Origin: Fomitopsis serialis
Lineage: Eukaryota > Basidiomycota > Agaricomycetes > Polyporales > Fomitopsidaceae
DNA: 64,000 nucleotides
Direction: 5' to 3'
NCBI RefSeq assembly: GCF_022376445.1
Contig: NW_025955000.1
Location: forward strand, 1-64,000
Position numbers and translations under genes: made by a program. Of the stretch, positions 1 through 11,500 are shown piece by piece (positions within the stretch are counted from its first letter, which is position 1; each line of letters begins with the position of its first letter). The notes beneath the pieces were generated by a model. That model saw only the letters and a program-made list of their open reading frames with translations, was not told the origin of the DNA and searched no databases.

Positions 1-669
1 CGGCGAGGAAAACAGGCGGCGCAAGAGGGCAGGACGAGAGGGCATCTGTGTGGATGTACACATGGGCATTTGCAGACTGGTGGCAAGTAGGCACCGCGGG
101 CCCATTGCTCGTTCAATGTATGAACTTCCTGGAGCGATGTGACTAGCAAGGAAAGGTGTTAATAGATATATATCGCTCACCTTCGGTTTTCATCTCTCTG
201 CTTTTCTTTCGTTCATCACTCCCCTCGTCCTACCCGCCCCTCATCCTATGACCTTCATCTGTGCTCATTGACGTTGCGCTCTGGGTTGTACTCGAGCTTC
301 TCGTGTTCCGGGCTGTGGATTGGTACGATGGCGGTAAGTTGAGTGTGGTTGAGCGGTGTGCAGTGTGGTTGCGCGCGAGTGAAGTTCTAAGCGCCTGCTC
401 TCTCCGACGCGGGCGATTGTCGCAGACGCTCGCATACATAAATGAGCGAGCCCATGAAACGGTCGGATGAGTAGACGGACAGATGAGCAGACGAAAGAAC
501 GGCGGATGAACGGGCGGATGAATGAACGGGCGGATGAATGACCGGGCGGACGAACGGACGGGAGTTCAATATAGCTTTCCCGGTATTCCGATGCATGAGT
601 AGTCCAAGTGTTTGACGGTTGTAGTACTTAATGATCTTGTAGTGTACAACGCAATCATTATTCGTAAGG
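1..669. other. Gene-free left edge with a degenerate tandem stretch
   Basis: No coding region is supported here. From about 463 to 563 the sequence is a degenerate array of the type GGGCGGATGAAT / ACGGACGG, repeated roughly six to eight times with drift. Short ORFs in this interval overlap on both strands and show no family resemblance or splice-site context, so they are treated as chance. The array resembles in style the low-complexity GC-rich blocks near 9.6, 11.0, 18.9 and 36.3 kb. Confidence 0.5.
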
Positions 670-3600
670 CTACCATATTGTCTGATACGAGTATTTACTA
701 CTCCAGTTGTTCAATAGAAACTTACTGGCCTTGTCAAGTACAGTATCCGAGCTCCAGTCTTGAGGTACTTGTGCAGGTAAATCAACGGATGTAGGCTTTG
801 GGAACTTAGGAATCAGTTGACAAGACTGACGAATAGTTCTCAACGGCACGATCTCCCCCGCTGAAGTCCCGTCCGCTCTCAGCGGCATCTTCTGCACGTC
901 GTACATCATGTGTATTGGGTCCGCTGAGGCAGGGAGCTTGGCGAACCACTCGACGTAGGCCAATGGACCTTCATTGGCCCATTCCTCAGGTGCCTCCATC
1001 TCAGCCATCGTCCCATGCTGGCGAATCTTCGAAGGGAGGCGGAAAATCACCTTCACCCTCCCTATCCTAGTACCTAGAGTTTTCGCAGCATGTAAGCATG
1101 AAACGTAAGCATGATCTGATATTGTGAACTCACCTTGGAGTCCTGTTGCCTCCGCTTCATCGCCCTGTAACACCACCACAGTGTCAAATCGCGCTGCGTC
1201 GGTACCGCAAGCCGGTTTGGCTTTGACAGCGTCGCGTTCGGGCTGAGCGTCGGTAAGTGGAATTGTAGTGAACTTGAAGGTATGGTAGACGTCTAGACGT
1301 GAGAAGGGTAGGTACGAGCTTGCCTTGTCCAGCTCCGTAGGAGTAAGTCGACGGCCGAGTTTGAGTGAGTACACGTATTGATTGAGCGCTTTGGTGAATC
1401 CGCGAGCACGATGTCTGTCCACGATGGACAGAATTGGTTGCTGGACGACGGACGGATGCTTGGGCATCATGAGCCCAGTTCTGGGACGGTGAGGGTGGGG
1501 TTCTGGAGGGACGCGAGAGTCGTCGGTGTTGCAGGAGTCCTCTCGAAGCCTCTGGCGAAGCGTCTCGAACATCGCGATTTTTTCCTGGCGATCCAACCAC
1601 TTGACCATTTGCGGTCGTGCGTCGCGATGATTGGATGCTCGCCACGCTTTTTTTGCGCAGTCGATGTGCAAGCGTTCGAACATCTCGGTATTATAGTTGT
1701 CAGTAGTTCCTAGATTACGAATAGAGTCGATGTAATGGTGTAGGGAATGGAATTTGGGGATGTCGAGGTGCTCACGGATGCCGAGGGTCTTCAAGATGGA
1801 TTTGTGCTTGTGGTAGGTCTTCAACGCGTTGTCCATGTACGACAGGGTCGTCTCGTCGTGCGTCGGATACTGCGCTAAGTAGATGAAATCGAGGAGCGCG
1901 CGGAAGGTGTGGATGACAGCGCTAGGGACCCGACCTACGAGACACCCCAGAAGAATGCGGGCCATGTCTTTGCGCTCGCTGCCGGACACCTGCGAGAGCG
2001 AGGAAATCCCGTTCTTGAAATGTCGAGTTCCGTACGCGGGCGGAAGACATCGGATACGGGCGTCGAGCTCCTTCTCGTCCATAAGTCGCCGCACCATTCG
2101 ACGATGTGCTTGAAGACGCCCTGGTAGAGCTGGTGGAGGACGTCGGGGGTGATGCACATATGGATGTCGGTATAGGGTAGGTCTTTCCAGAAGGGCTCGA
2201 GGACGTAGCCAGAGACGTTAAACTCTTTGCACGCGTTGAAGAACGGTGCCGAGCCCTTCGTTCCTTTCGCCTTCGCCTTGCGTAACACGTCAAGCGTCCA
2301 TATCTGGCGACGTGGAGTTCTCGGTGCGTCTTCCCCAAGACCGGACTCGGGACACTGACAAATGCTGCACGTACCGTACTTGGCGCAAGTCACCAAGCAT
2401 TGCTCGGGATAGTCTGCTACGTACGACGCGAGAACGGGGTGAACGCGGCGAACCTTTCCATCGCCCCCGGTAACGTCAATCCCTGTTTTCCCAGCCTCGA
2501 TCAGAGGCTTAAGAATCATCTTGACAGATGAGTGGAACAGCTGCTGGACCAGAGCGCGATGCTTGCGATCGGTGAGCCCAGTTGCGTCCACCTTGTCTAC
2601 AGACAAGTAACCTATCAGCACGCATGCGTGTTCCGAGGGCTTACGTCGCAGAGCCTTCGGGATGTTGCCTAGGGTCATATACACCGGGTAAGCCGATTTG
2701 TTGCCTGAGAACTGTGTGAGCTGAGTCTTATCCGTCGAGATGATGACCGGGGCCAACGCTGCGCCAGTAGGTAGGAGACTCTGCGCCCAAGGCAACGTTA
2801 GTCATAGTCTTTGAGTAATCAATACAATACTCACCTGTACGGCGTGCCACCACTTCCCGGTCCACATCTCTGAATAGATGCGGTTCTTCTTCGTCTCGTC
2901 CGAGAACATCCAGCTCGGTCGATAGACGATGTGGTCGGCATGAGCCGGATTGCCCAGCAAAGCCTTGATGGCTTCAATAATGCAGCGAAATTGCAGAAGG
3001 TGGCGTTCGCCAGGTCGATCCTTGAACGAAAGCCAACGTTCCTTCCACCGCGCACGCTCCGGTAGGGAGTCAACCTTTTGCAAGAGTGCTCTTGTGTTAT
3101 GATACGAGAGCCCTAGCTTCTCCTTGACCTGTATATTTTGTCAGACTCTTCAAGTTGAGCCCACAAACGCACACACCTTAGGTATTTTGAGAAACCTATC
3201 CACCGCACCTTGACTGATACCCTCTTTGATACACCAGGAGGCGATTTCCCAGTCCGTTTCGGATTCGAACGGCTCCCATAATGGTCTAGGAGACTCGTCT
3301 TCGTCTAAGGTAAGCAAATCAGTATTTATACGGCAGCTCAATCTCTTTCTGTACTCACCTGTGTCTCTTTGCGTCTGGTTCTCTTTCCTCTTTGCGAGAT
3401 GACGGCGCCAAGCTTCTTGAACGGTCTCTCTCTCTCCAGTTACCCTCCCTGCCTTCTCGTCTACAACCTCAACTCGAGTGTCGTCCTCGTCATCCAACGC
3501 AATGGCTGTGCGTCGCGCTGGTGCTGACGAGGACTCTGCTGTTCTTGCAGCGCGACTCGGCCCGGCGGTAGGCACGAAGATGAGGTCTTGCGCTTCGTCC

Positions 3601-4071
3601 TCGTCCTCGTATTCGCCCTCTTCCTCGTCCTCTTCCTCGTCCTCGTCCCGATCTTCTCGCTCGAACGCTGTGTGGGAGCGAACAAATGACGGTCCGGCGG
3701 TCTCGTCCGTTCGTGCGCCGTCCTGAGCTATACCACTAGACGTGCTTGCTGCAGGAGTAGGTGAGCGCGTATGCCTCTCAAAAGGTCAGCGACACTTCTA
3801 TAAGGCAAAGTTAGGTATGTACTCACCTACAATCAGCACGCGCCTTCCCTTTTGCACCGCGTTTCTTCTTTGCATCCACCACCGCTTCATCCTCGCTGCT
3901 AGAGTCCTCAGAATCCACGAAGATTTCCCTCAGCTTTCCTTTCTTGTACCAGCGGCATTGGCGGCTGGTTGACTGGTGAGCCATTAGGCCTTGCGTGGTG
4001 TCAAAGTAGCCATAACACGCCTCGCAGGTCTGTGCGAACAGATTCGCCAAACCGCGCGATCTCTTCGGCAT
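670..4071 (-). pseudogene. Plavaka-type transposase copy A, frameshifted
   Basis: This is a transposase of the fungal Plavaka class of DNA transposons, the cut-and-paste enzyme of the element. The first exon (ATG at 4071) carries a C2H2-like finger (CEACYGYF...H...C). Later exons give the conserved body with blocks VIISTDKTQLTQFSGNK, TLGNIPKALRR, a CxxC knuckle (YGTCSICQCPE), TPDVLHQLYQGVFKH and FHSLHHYIDSIRNLG. The order, introns and last residues (YSYQTIW) match copy B at 41.5-44.9 kb along its whole length. Near 2083 one base is missing relative to copy B: after EWCGDL the frame runs into unrelated residues, while the homologous continuation (MDEKELDARIRC) resumes one frame away. No splice signal accounts for this, so the copy is called a pseudogene. 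Apart from that break, exons and donor/acceptor sites look preserved, suggesting fairly recent inactivation. A sequencing error is the main alternative. Confidence 0.85.
2079..2087 (-). other. Single-base frameshift in Plavaka copy A
   Basis: Copy B reads EWCEDLLDEEELDLRIRC across this point. Copy A reads EWCGDL and then needs one extra base between the Leu codon and the following ATG-GAC-GAG to continue as MDEKELDARIRC. The surrounding 200 codons on both sides align without gaps. Confidence 0.8.
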
Positions 4072-4231
4072 GTTCTACTCTTCCTAGTAAGCTTCTACGT
4101 GCAAGGTGAATCCGCCTCCAAAAACCAGAATTCCGCGGATAAATACACTCACCTATTTGCGCAGAACGCTGAGGCTCTGGCCTGGTGATGACGGTGAGTT
4201 TTTGCGTTCAGAACGGTGCCGTAATTCGCAA

Positions 4232-4261
4232 GCACCCTGCGGCGTTTAAACGCCAGGGTGC
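4232..4261. repeat. Imperfect 30-nt palindrome
   Basis: The arms GCACCCT and AGGGTGC flank the perfect 14-nt palindrome GGCGTTTAAACGCC, with a two-base bulge. It lies about 160 bases upstream of the Plavaka copy A start codon. Confidence 0.75.
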
Positions 4262-4290
4262 CTTTCTTACGTCTTGCGCCAGGGCCAGGT

Positions 4291-4308
4291 GTGCTTGCCT
4301 TCAAGCAC
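4291..4308. repeat. Short hairpin, 7-bp stem
   Basis: GTGCTTG and CAAGCAC are separated by four bases. It is the second of three inverted repeats between the Plavaka copy A start and 4.7 kb. Confidence 0.55.
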
Positions 4309-4639
4309 GATTTGGCTACCCAAGTCTTGTCTTACATCTGTACCGACCAGTGCCTCTGTCTCACCGGATAATTCGTATTCAAGAGTTTACCTTCTGGTTC
4401 GTCACGCCCTTACATCGCTCACCTTTTGTTTACACATTGATACAGACGCTTGGTAGAGACCATACGCGATCTCTTATTCGCCACCGCACTTCTGCCAAAG
4501 GCCCTACCTGAGTTCTGCTCTTGGAGGTTGTAGTAAAGGTGAGTGCATTGAACGGTTTGAAGATTGTGTTACCTACGACTAGCAATGATTTTTGTGAGTA
4601 CCTATGTTGCGTCTTGTCAGGTCTGAGGTGCCCTTCAAA

Positions 4640-4688
4640 TTCCTTATTCGGATGAGTGCGGTGTCACCGCACTCATCCGAATAAGGAA
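4640..4688. repeat. 49-bp perfect palindrome upstream of Plavaka copy A
   Basis: Two 24-bp arms are exact reverse complements around a single central T. The arm starts TTCCTTATTCGG and ends GTGCGGTG at the centre. Pairing stops on both sides immediately outside the arms. It sits about 570 bases upstream of the transposase ATG. It could be a terminal or subterminal signal of the element, a MITE-like insertion, or a snap-back duplication scar. Confidence 0.9.
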
Positions 4689-5113
4689 ACTATCGGCCCA
4701 ATTGCCAGCCTGAACACGGCGAAGTGTTTAATGGCGGTATACGGGATGCGGGCAGCGATGTGCAGTAAACGTTGTGCGGAGTGCCGTCGACTCTGTAAGG
4801 TATGAGTTTTGATTGGGCTATAGGGGGGGCTTTCACACCGCCGTCGAACTTTGAACTTCTTGAGTGAAGAAGGACGATTAGGCCGCCTTGTGCTGTCCCA
4901 ATCACGCGAGTCCTGATTGTTGCAGGCCGGATTCGATAGATCGTCATTGGACGATAAGTTGTGAGTGCCGCTGTTTCCCTCCATGTGCCCGCATTCTACA
5001 GCAGCCGGGGGCCCCTAGGCCTTGGTGGCTGGCTTCCAGTGGCGCCGGTGGCGGTCACTTGGCCCTCAAGAATCTTATGCGATGAGTGATTCTTTCTTTT
5101 CGATATACCTCAG

Positions 5114-5300
5114 GCTCAGGCACCAAACCATATCCCCCTCCTCATGTCCACCATACGTTACGTTCACGGGCGCGGTCCTCACATCGTCGCCGACCCCGGT
5201 TCAGACGACGGACACGTCATTGACCCTTACCATTACAGGGTACCCGCTAAGGATCTCCCTGCCATTCCGAGCCAGGGAATCTGGGAGGGAGAACTAGAAG
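5114..5300 (+). other. Isolated coding-like exon, unrecognised
   Basis: An open block (AQAPNHIPLLMSTIRYVHG...GIWEGELEG) is framed by a plausible acceptor (pyrimidine-rich tract ending CCTCAG just before 5114) and a strong donor (GTAAGC at 5301). Protein-like composition and splice borders suggest an exon of a real or former gene. No family is recognised and no convincing neighbouring exons were found in the 4.7-5.8 kb interval. It may be a remnant. Confidence 0.35.
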
Positions 5301-5883
5301 GTAAGCAGGTATCGCGTCACATCGCTCACCGAAACTCTCTTACTCAATGCATTACTCAACGCATCTCTGCAGCGCTCTCTCTCTCTCCATCGTCCTCAGC
5401 AAGCATCAGGAAAAATCTAGGTGCCTTGGCAAGGCTTTTTAAGGCAATTGTGCCTTGGTGAGTGCAATGAGACATACATGTGCACAAAGACAGGTCCTTC
5501 CCTTGATATCCACATAAAAAGTAGCCTAAGGCACGCCCGGCACTTGTCAAGGGCCCAATGATGTCCTTGGTTGTGGCCTATTCAAGCTCTTTAAGTGTGC
5601 CAAGGCAAGCTGCTAACTGACCCTTATTGCACTTTGTATGTTATCATTCAAGCTTATCATGCCATTTGTTGGTGCACTTATAGGTTGTATTCACTTCGTT
5701 ACAGCACAGATAGATAGGTACAGGGTATCGGACAATATACGTATACAACGGCGAAAGGAGGCAGTTTCCACGAGTCGTCGTACAAACACTAGAGATCAAC
5801 TGTGAATGATTGATGTTAGAAAACATGTCTTGGTTACGCTTACAGAGTTAAGTCGCTCACCTTTGGAAGACTCCCCGTTATGC

Positions 5884-8726
5884 TCAGGCGTGCGCACCGT
5901 GCTCGCCCTGGCCGCTTCCACTAGCTACTGGAGACTCAGGCTCAGTTGTTGCCTGCATCACAGTGACAGCCGGTGGGTCGCCTGAAACAGAAAAAATCAT
6001 ATTAGTTCTACTAGCGTTTGTAACGCCCTAATAGCTCACCTGTCTTTCTTGAAGAAGACGCCTCATTTTGCTGGGCTGAGCTGCCAGCATGATCTCCACC
6101 TTCATCCTTTAGCTGGTCTTGTTCTGCGTCTGAGCTATCGGACACCGTGTTAGTGCCACTGACGGCAAGGTCGTCGAAAGGGATGAGGTTCTGTGGGGCG
6201 TCATCGTCATCCTCTCCAGTGCCACCTATCACGTTCTCGTCCTCTTTGATCTTGGAGCTGCAACGTGTGGTTAGTATTGCCTTTGGAACTTGAAGAGTTG
6301 TTACTTGCCTGACTCTACTCCAGATCCTGTCCTTAATGCTGCGGTAGCCGTCAGCGTTCAACGTTGAGATCTCGTTGAGCAGTCTCATGTGGTCGTCCCA
6401 CCTATAAATCAACAGTGTTATCAGTGACGCCAATGCGTTGATTCTATATACTTACTTCGGCGCGTAAATCTTGTTGGAGAACTGTTGGTCAAGAGCGTTG
6501 TTGGCCTCCAAATTGTCCTTGAGGGCAGCCTCCAACTGTTTGCGAAAACGTATGAGTGACTCAGAACGCTCAAAGGTCAATAGGCACTTACCGTGTTACA
6601 GACTAAGGCAATGAGATTATCAGGGACTTGGCTGAACTTCCCTCGAGGCGCTCTGAGCTCCGAGTGTCCAGCCCCAGCGAACCAGAACGTGTAGATGAGT
6701 TTGGATACTGCTGGATGTTGGAACGGCTTCCTCAGGTTCAAGACCGATCTCTGATATCAACTTCAAGCATCAGCTGCTAACGTCGATCATTCAAAAAGCG
6801 CACCTTCTCGTCGAGGACATTCTTGTTGTCGACCCACACCAGCTCTACAACAGGGAAGATGAAATTGGGTACGTTAACGCTTCCACCGTCCTTCAGAGCC
6901 TGGCGACGACTAGTGCACAGCCACACGGCAAGGGCTTGCTTGCGTTTGGCCTTCAAGCCAGCCAAGCCATACGCCTCGTCCACGACCTGCTTCGCCTTCT
7001 TCTTGAGGTCGTTTCTCATCTGTGACGCTCCCTGCCACACCTGTACAAGACGTGGTGGTTAGAGTTCACAATTATAACGATATAATGTAGACAATTGACT
7101 CACGACGTCGGAGAGCTTCTTCCTGAGGTCATCGGCATCCTCAGCTTCCCCCAGCTCTTTGAACGCTGCCCTGAGCTCCGAAGGGCAGCGTCCAGCACGA
7201 TCACGATGCTGGCGAACGTCTTGCATGATCTTCTCGAGGATCTCGTGCTTGTCGATCAGTAGGCTGTGGCTGCTGCTGGTGTACTTCACCCAGGCCATCT
7301 CCAGGGCGATGTGGAGCTTGAGGTACGCAGTCCCTAGGTTTCTGATTGGGGTAACAGCGTCAGGCAGGGCCATGACGAGGGAGCGGTTGCGGTTGCGCTT
7401 CCCCTTCTCCTTGCTCAATGAAATGACACGCCCTACTTTGCCCTTCTTGCTCGCACTGCTCTGCTTGTCTACCAACTGGCGTACCCATCATAATGGTCAT
7501 GGCATGTTCAAGTAAGCATTGACAGAGGGACTTACCACGACGTCGTCATCACTATCGATATCAACCTCACGCTCATCCTCTTTCGATTCACTACCGCCAT
7601 CTTCGCCTCCATATTCCGACCCTGACGATGCTGACAGTGGTTCGTACCACGAGGGCTTTGGCTTGTCCGCCTTGGAGGACCTGGACCCTCGCTGCACAGG
7701 CTCCTTCCCTCGCTGCACAGGCTCCTTCCCCTTGCCAACAGTCTAGGAACCCCCTTGTGAGGTATGTGGTCAGGACGTGCCGTATGAAACGCTTACCTTG
7801 CCGCCACGAGTCTTTATGATAGTCACTGACTCCATGACTTGACGTCCAGGTTTCGTACGCCCCTGGGAAGACTTATCGCCTGCTGAACTCTTCGTACTCG
7901 TCGCCTTGCCCTTGTCCTTGCTAGGGGAGGCTGGCGTCTTCTTCTTCGACAGAGGGGCTCCTGCATATGTACAAGCGTATGCAGCGATACAGTCCAGGTG
8001 TTAAGGTTGCACTCACGGAGACTCCTTGCAAGCTCACGCTCCCCCTCCTCTAGTTTGTCCTCCTCATTCTCCTCAACGTTATCCTCGACCTGCGTGCCCT
8101 TGTAAGCCGGCCTAGGCTTGGCTTGCAATCCATGACAGGTGGTAAGCGTTCAATGTTGGACGTTCTGCGATGTGAAGGGCACACGTACGCTGCTTACGTC
8201 GACTTTTCTCCTTGCCTGCATCCTCATCCTCTTCCTCCTGTGCATCGTCAGATCCACGTTGTTCTTCAACCTCCATGCCTCCCTGCACACTGTCACCATC
8301 GCCGTCACCACTATCCGCTGTGATAGCGTCTATGTCTTGTGCTTTCTTGGACTTCTTGCTTTGGCGTTGCTGAAGCAATCCCTCATCTTCATCCTCAGAC
8401 GCTTCTTCCATGACCATTTCTGCGCTCCGTTTGCGTCTGCCTGTAGTACGTGTGCTAAGATTTGAGCTTATTCCTTGTATATATTGAATAAAATACGTAC
8501 CTGACCTTAGCGCTGCAGCCTGTTGTTGCTCAATGCGACGCTTCTTGGAAGTTAGTTTCTCCAGTTGTTTCTTCTCCGCTGAAGACAATGTGAGCTCATC
8601 ATCATCCTCGTCCATTGTCACCTTATTGCCCTTCACCCCCTTGGGCTGTGGTTTTCTTCCGGCCTTGGCGGTCTTGGGCCGCACAGTATTGGCATCCTTG
8701 GAGCGGGTCTGGTGAGCAGAAGACAT
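5884..8726 (-). CDS. DUF6532-like protein, copy A
   Basis: This is a multi-exon gene of unknown biochemical role. The ATG at 8726 opens a basic, disordered N-terminus (MSSAHQTRSKDAN...), followed by acidic and lysine-rich linkers typical of nuclear proteins. The C-terminal half holds the conserved domain: WQGASQMRNDLKKKAKQVV..AYGL, then FxHPAVSKLIYTFWF, then a block with NLIALVCNTVEAAL and SNKIYAPKWDDH. This pattern matches what is known of agaricomycete DUF6532 proteins, and copy B at 52.4-55.5 kb has the same blocks in the same order at perhaps 40% identity. Introns are short with canonical borders; the last one precedes the final exon ending GQGEHGAHA and a TGA at 5884. No disabling change was seen, but the exon chain is inferred by eye. 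It lies between the Plavaka and TET/JBP-like genes on the same strand. Confidence 0.7.
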
Positions 8727-9589
8727 GGCGAACGTAGAGAACAAGGGCAGGAAGAGATAATACCAACAACTCTCCAAGGCTTGTGGGAACGGAAGGCGGA
8801 AGGCGGAAGGCGGTACGGCTGTTCTCACATGCTGTTCGCCGTCTAGTTCAAGAAGCTGCTGGTCAGCGCTAGTTCGCCGGTAGGCAGCTTCCTTAATAGG
8901 AGAGCGATACCAGTACAGAAACACAATATATATATTTTCTGCTACAGTACAGCTCATGAGCTACACATGGCGCGAAGGATGCAGAACCAGGACATGAGCA
9001 AGGGTGCATGACCACCACTGGGAAAAGTGCAGAACTGGGGCAGACACTCAGCCCATGAATACGAGGAGTGCAAGACTGAGGCATGTGTTCTGCGCTGCAT
9101 GTTGCCTGATGACCCTGGAGGTAATCGAACACCATCATACGAACCACACGACGGCGATAGGGACCATATTGTGGTACGTCTGTAAGTCGGTCGCGTTGAA
9201 CTCACCACGCTCTGGTGGCACCGTAGAGATAGTGGTGCAGGCCAGTGCAGATATCGCCGTGCAGATATATCTCTGGAGTAGCAAGACGGATCAGTGGATG
9301 TGCGAAGAGCGCATTTCACCGCCCAACTCACCAGGTAGGGAGGGTTATCGTCGTACCGCGGTTAGTCAACAAGGAATTGCCTGATTATTGGCGGTGCCTT
9401 TGCCATTTCTCGAACTGTACTCTTGATACGGCGCGTATCAGAAGCTGTGGGCTTCGTGAGCAAACAAATCAGAAAAGAGACAATACCCCAGTACCTTCCG
9501 CACAAAGTGTTCCGCGAAGCGTTAGGTCTCGGCACATACGTATGGCTGAAGAGGTCCAGCTTGGCGTCGTCCGGCTCATAACGATAGCG
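8727..9589. other. No gene recognised
   Basis: This is the upstream side of the DUF6532-like gene. ORFs here are short, overlap on both strands and lack splice context or recognisable motifs. The core promoter of the gene at 8726 presumably lies at the left edge, but no TATA-like or CT-rich signal is strong enough to call. Confidence 0.4.
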
Positions 9590-10020
9590 CATGCGCCCTC
9601 CGTCCGCCCTCGCGTCCATGCCAATGCTTCACCCGCAGACGGAAGTGTCCGCTCGTTTTCGTCTGCTCGCTTTCATCCGCACCCGTCCCGTCTGCACGTG
9701 CTGTCTGCATGCGCTCCCACCCTCTCTTGTCCTCCACTTGCCCGCCTGCTGTTCATCGGCCGTGTCTGCGTACTGGGCATTCGCCCAGTGCGCTCGCGGT
9801 CGATGTGCGTGTTGTGCTGGTCCACGTGTTGTTCCGTTCGTGCCCACTTGCCCGCCCGGTTTCCCCGGTTTCCTGCCCATCCATCGGCGAGCTCTCCCGC
9901 TCGTCTGCCTGCCCATCTGCCCCCTCTCCCGCCCGCCCGTCTTCCCGCGTGCCCGCCCGTCTTCGCGCTTTCCTGCCTATTCACCGGTGAGCCCTCCCAC
10001 TCGTCCGCTGAGCCCTCTCA
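9590..10020. repeat. GC-rich low-complexity array 1
   Basis: This is a degenerate array built from CCGCCCG, CTCGTCTGCC and GCCCGTCTTCC units. It creates long but meaningless ORFs in several frames (Pro/Arg/Ala/Ser-rich). Embedded in it is one copy of a conserved hairpin element at 9769-9792. Similar arrays with the same hairpin recur near 11.0-11.5, 18.9-19.1 and, inverted, 36.3-36.6 kb. Confidence 0.7.
9769..9792 (+). repeat. Conserved hairpin element, copy 1
   Basis: The core ACTGGGC-ATTC-GCCCAGT extends by two further pairs and one T-G wobble, giving a stem of about ten pairs. It is flanked by the conserved GTGTCTGCG (left) and GCTCGCGGTCG (right) shared with the other copies. Confidence 0.7.
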
Positions 10021-10571
10021 TCGGGACGCGACTTCCAGAAATGCCAAGGTGTCCGCGAACACCGGCAGAGAGGGAAGAGCCGTGGTCTCGTGAGCCCGCA
10101 CAGTGCCGAGAGCATAGGGCGTCGGCGAGGGGCGTAAGTCGCGATACCGTGGAGTGGGTGGTGCCAAGACAGAGGCATTCCGGCGTGGAAATGGAGAGCA
10201 AGACGAGCATACGGCAGACGTGTCGGCCATCGCTTTGGAGAGGGACGAGCTTCGCGAGACAGACCCAGATAGTGAAACAGAACTGGGAAGTGTGAAGAGG
10301 CCTCCGTCGTGTGCACGAGAACGATAAGGAGAAGGTCGAGACGGCGCAGAGTAGCGTGGGACGGACGAAAGACCGGTCGGCGTCGTGCTTTGGGGCGTCC
10401 ACGCGAGGCGGGCGGAGGGACGGAAGGCAGGTTAGATGGCCGGAGGATGTGCGCCTCCGAGAATAGCACGGGCTCGGGAAGCAGCGCGGGGAGGGCGTCA
10501 TCGAGCGGCGAAGACGGGGCGACCACAGAAAAGCACAGGGACCCACAGGGAGAGCAAAGAGAGAGACTCAC

Positions 10572-10890
10572 CGACAGCGGCCCTTCTCCTACTCGTCCAT
10601 ACGATCAAGAAGAGGGTGAAGAGGATGCTGACTGCGCAGACGACGATGTTGGCGACGTTGCCGATGGAACCGTCGGCGCCGACGCGGAGGATACCGCACT
10701 GTGGGTTGACACCGACGGGGGCCTCTGGCGCGTTGGCGGACACGTTGGCGAGGAGCGACACGTGGGTGTGTACGATCTGTATGAAAACGATGTCAAGGGC
10801 GGGTGCCGGCGCGGAGGGAGACACGGACCTGGCGGTAGAAGAGATTGCACCAGGGATAGGAGGGGACGGTATGGCAGAGAGAACTGGGAC
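10572..10890 (-). pseudogene. N-terminal fragment of a putative fungal membrane protein
   Basis: On the minus strand an open block reads through PALDIVFIQIVHTHVSLLANVSA, then a short segment with PQCGILRVG, then a hydrophobic helix (NVANIVVCAVSILFTLFLIVW) followed by a basic stop-transfer run SRRR. It ends at a good donor (GTGAGT at 10571). One or two membrane helices and a coupled donor site suggest the first exon of a multi-helix fungal membrane protein. The family is not identified with confidence. No downstream exons were found between 10.0 and 10.5 kb, so it is treated as a fragment. Confidence 0.4.
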
Positions 10891-11056
10891 ATGGTGCTGC
10901 GCTGACTGTGGACGACAGACAGGGTATCGCTGTGCGCGCAGACGGCGGGGACGAGGCGGTCGTGGACGAGGGCGTGACCTATGCGTCTGCTCGGTCGCGG
11001 CTCGGTCGCCTGCCCGCCCGTTCGCTTGAGCGTGCGTTCGTCGGCTGTGTCTGCGG

Positions 11057-11074
11057 GCTGGGCAGTTGCCCAGC
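11057..11074 (+). repeat. Conserved hairpin element, copy 2
   Basis: The stem is GCTGGGC-AGTT-GCCCAGC. The left flank GTGTCTGCG and right flank GCGCTCGTGGTCG match the other copies. Confidence 0.7.
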
Positions 11075-11472
11075 GCGCTCGTGGTCGCCGTGCGTCGTGC
11101 CCGCGGTCCACCCGTCGTGTCCGGTGCCTATCTGCCCGCGCTCTCGTCCATCCACCCACCCGCGGGCGCGGTGCGGCGCAGGCATGCAACAGTCGTCCGC
11201 AATCAACGTGTGTGGTCAGCGGTCGCCTGTCTGCTCTCCCACCAGGCCTCCACGCCCCCTGCCCGATCTCCGGCCTGCGTGTGCGTGTTGTCGTCCGTCT
11301 GCGCGCCCGCTGGCTCGTCCTCTCGCTCGTCTGCTCATCCGCCTGCCAGCCCGTCTCCCCGCTCTCCTGCTCACCTATCAGCGAGCTCTCGCTCGTGCGC
11401 CCGCCCGTCCGTCCGTGCGCCCGCTCACCCGCCTGCTCGTCCACCCGCCGCTTGTTCGTCGGCCGTGCCTAC

Positions 11473-11494
11473 ACGCAGGGCATTGGCCTTGCGT
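11473..11494 (+). repeat. Conserved hairpin element, copy 3
   Basis: The stem ACGCAGGG / CCTTGCGT has one G-T wobble and a six-base loop. The flanks TTCGTCGGCCGTG and GCTCGCGGTCG are shared with copies 1, 2 and 6. Confidence 0.6.
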
Positions 11495-11500
11495 GCTCGC

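Larger units (their letters stand above)
10990..11500. repeat. GC-rich low-complexity array 2
   Basis: This is the same style of degenerate GCTCGTCTGCCCGCC array as at 9.6 kb. It carries two copies of the conserved hairpin element (11057-11074 and 11473-11494). ORFs across it are compositional artefacts. Confidence 0.7.

Noticed and set aside
5415..5612. Possible MITE with GCCTTGGCAAGG-type inverted repeats
   Set aside because: Several small CCTTGG/CCAAGG hairpins are present and similar words occur near 45.0-45.2 kb, but no clear ends, target duplication or second full copy could be seen.
8727..8957. N-terminal extension of the DUF6532-like copy A
   Set aside because: The open frame upstream of ATG 8726 encodes a hydrophobic, non-conserved stretch absent from copy B; the downstream ATG aligns with the copy B start.
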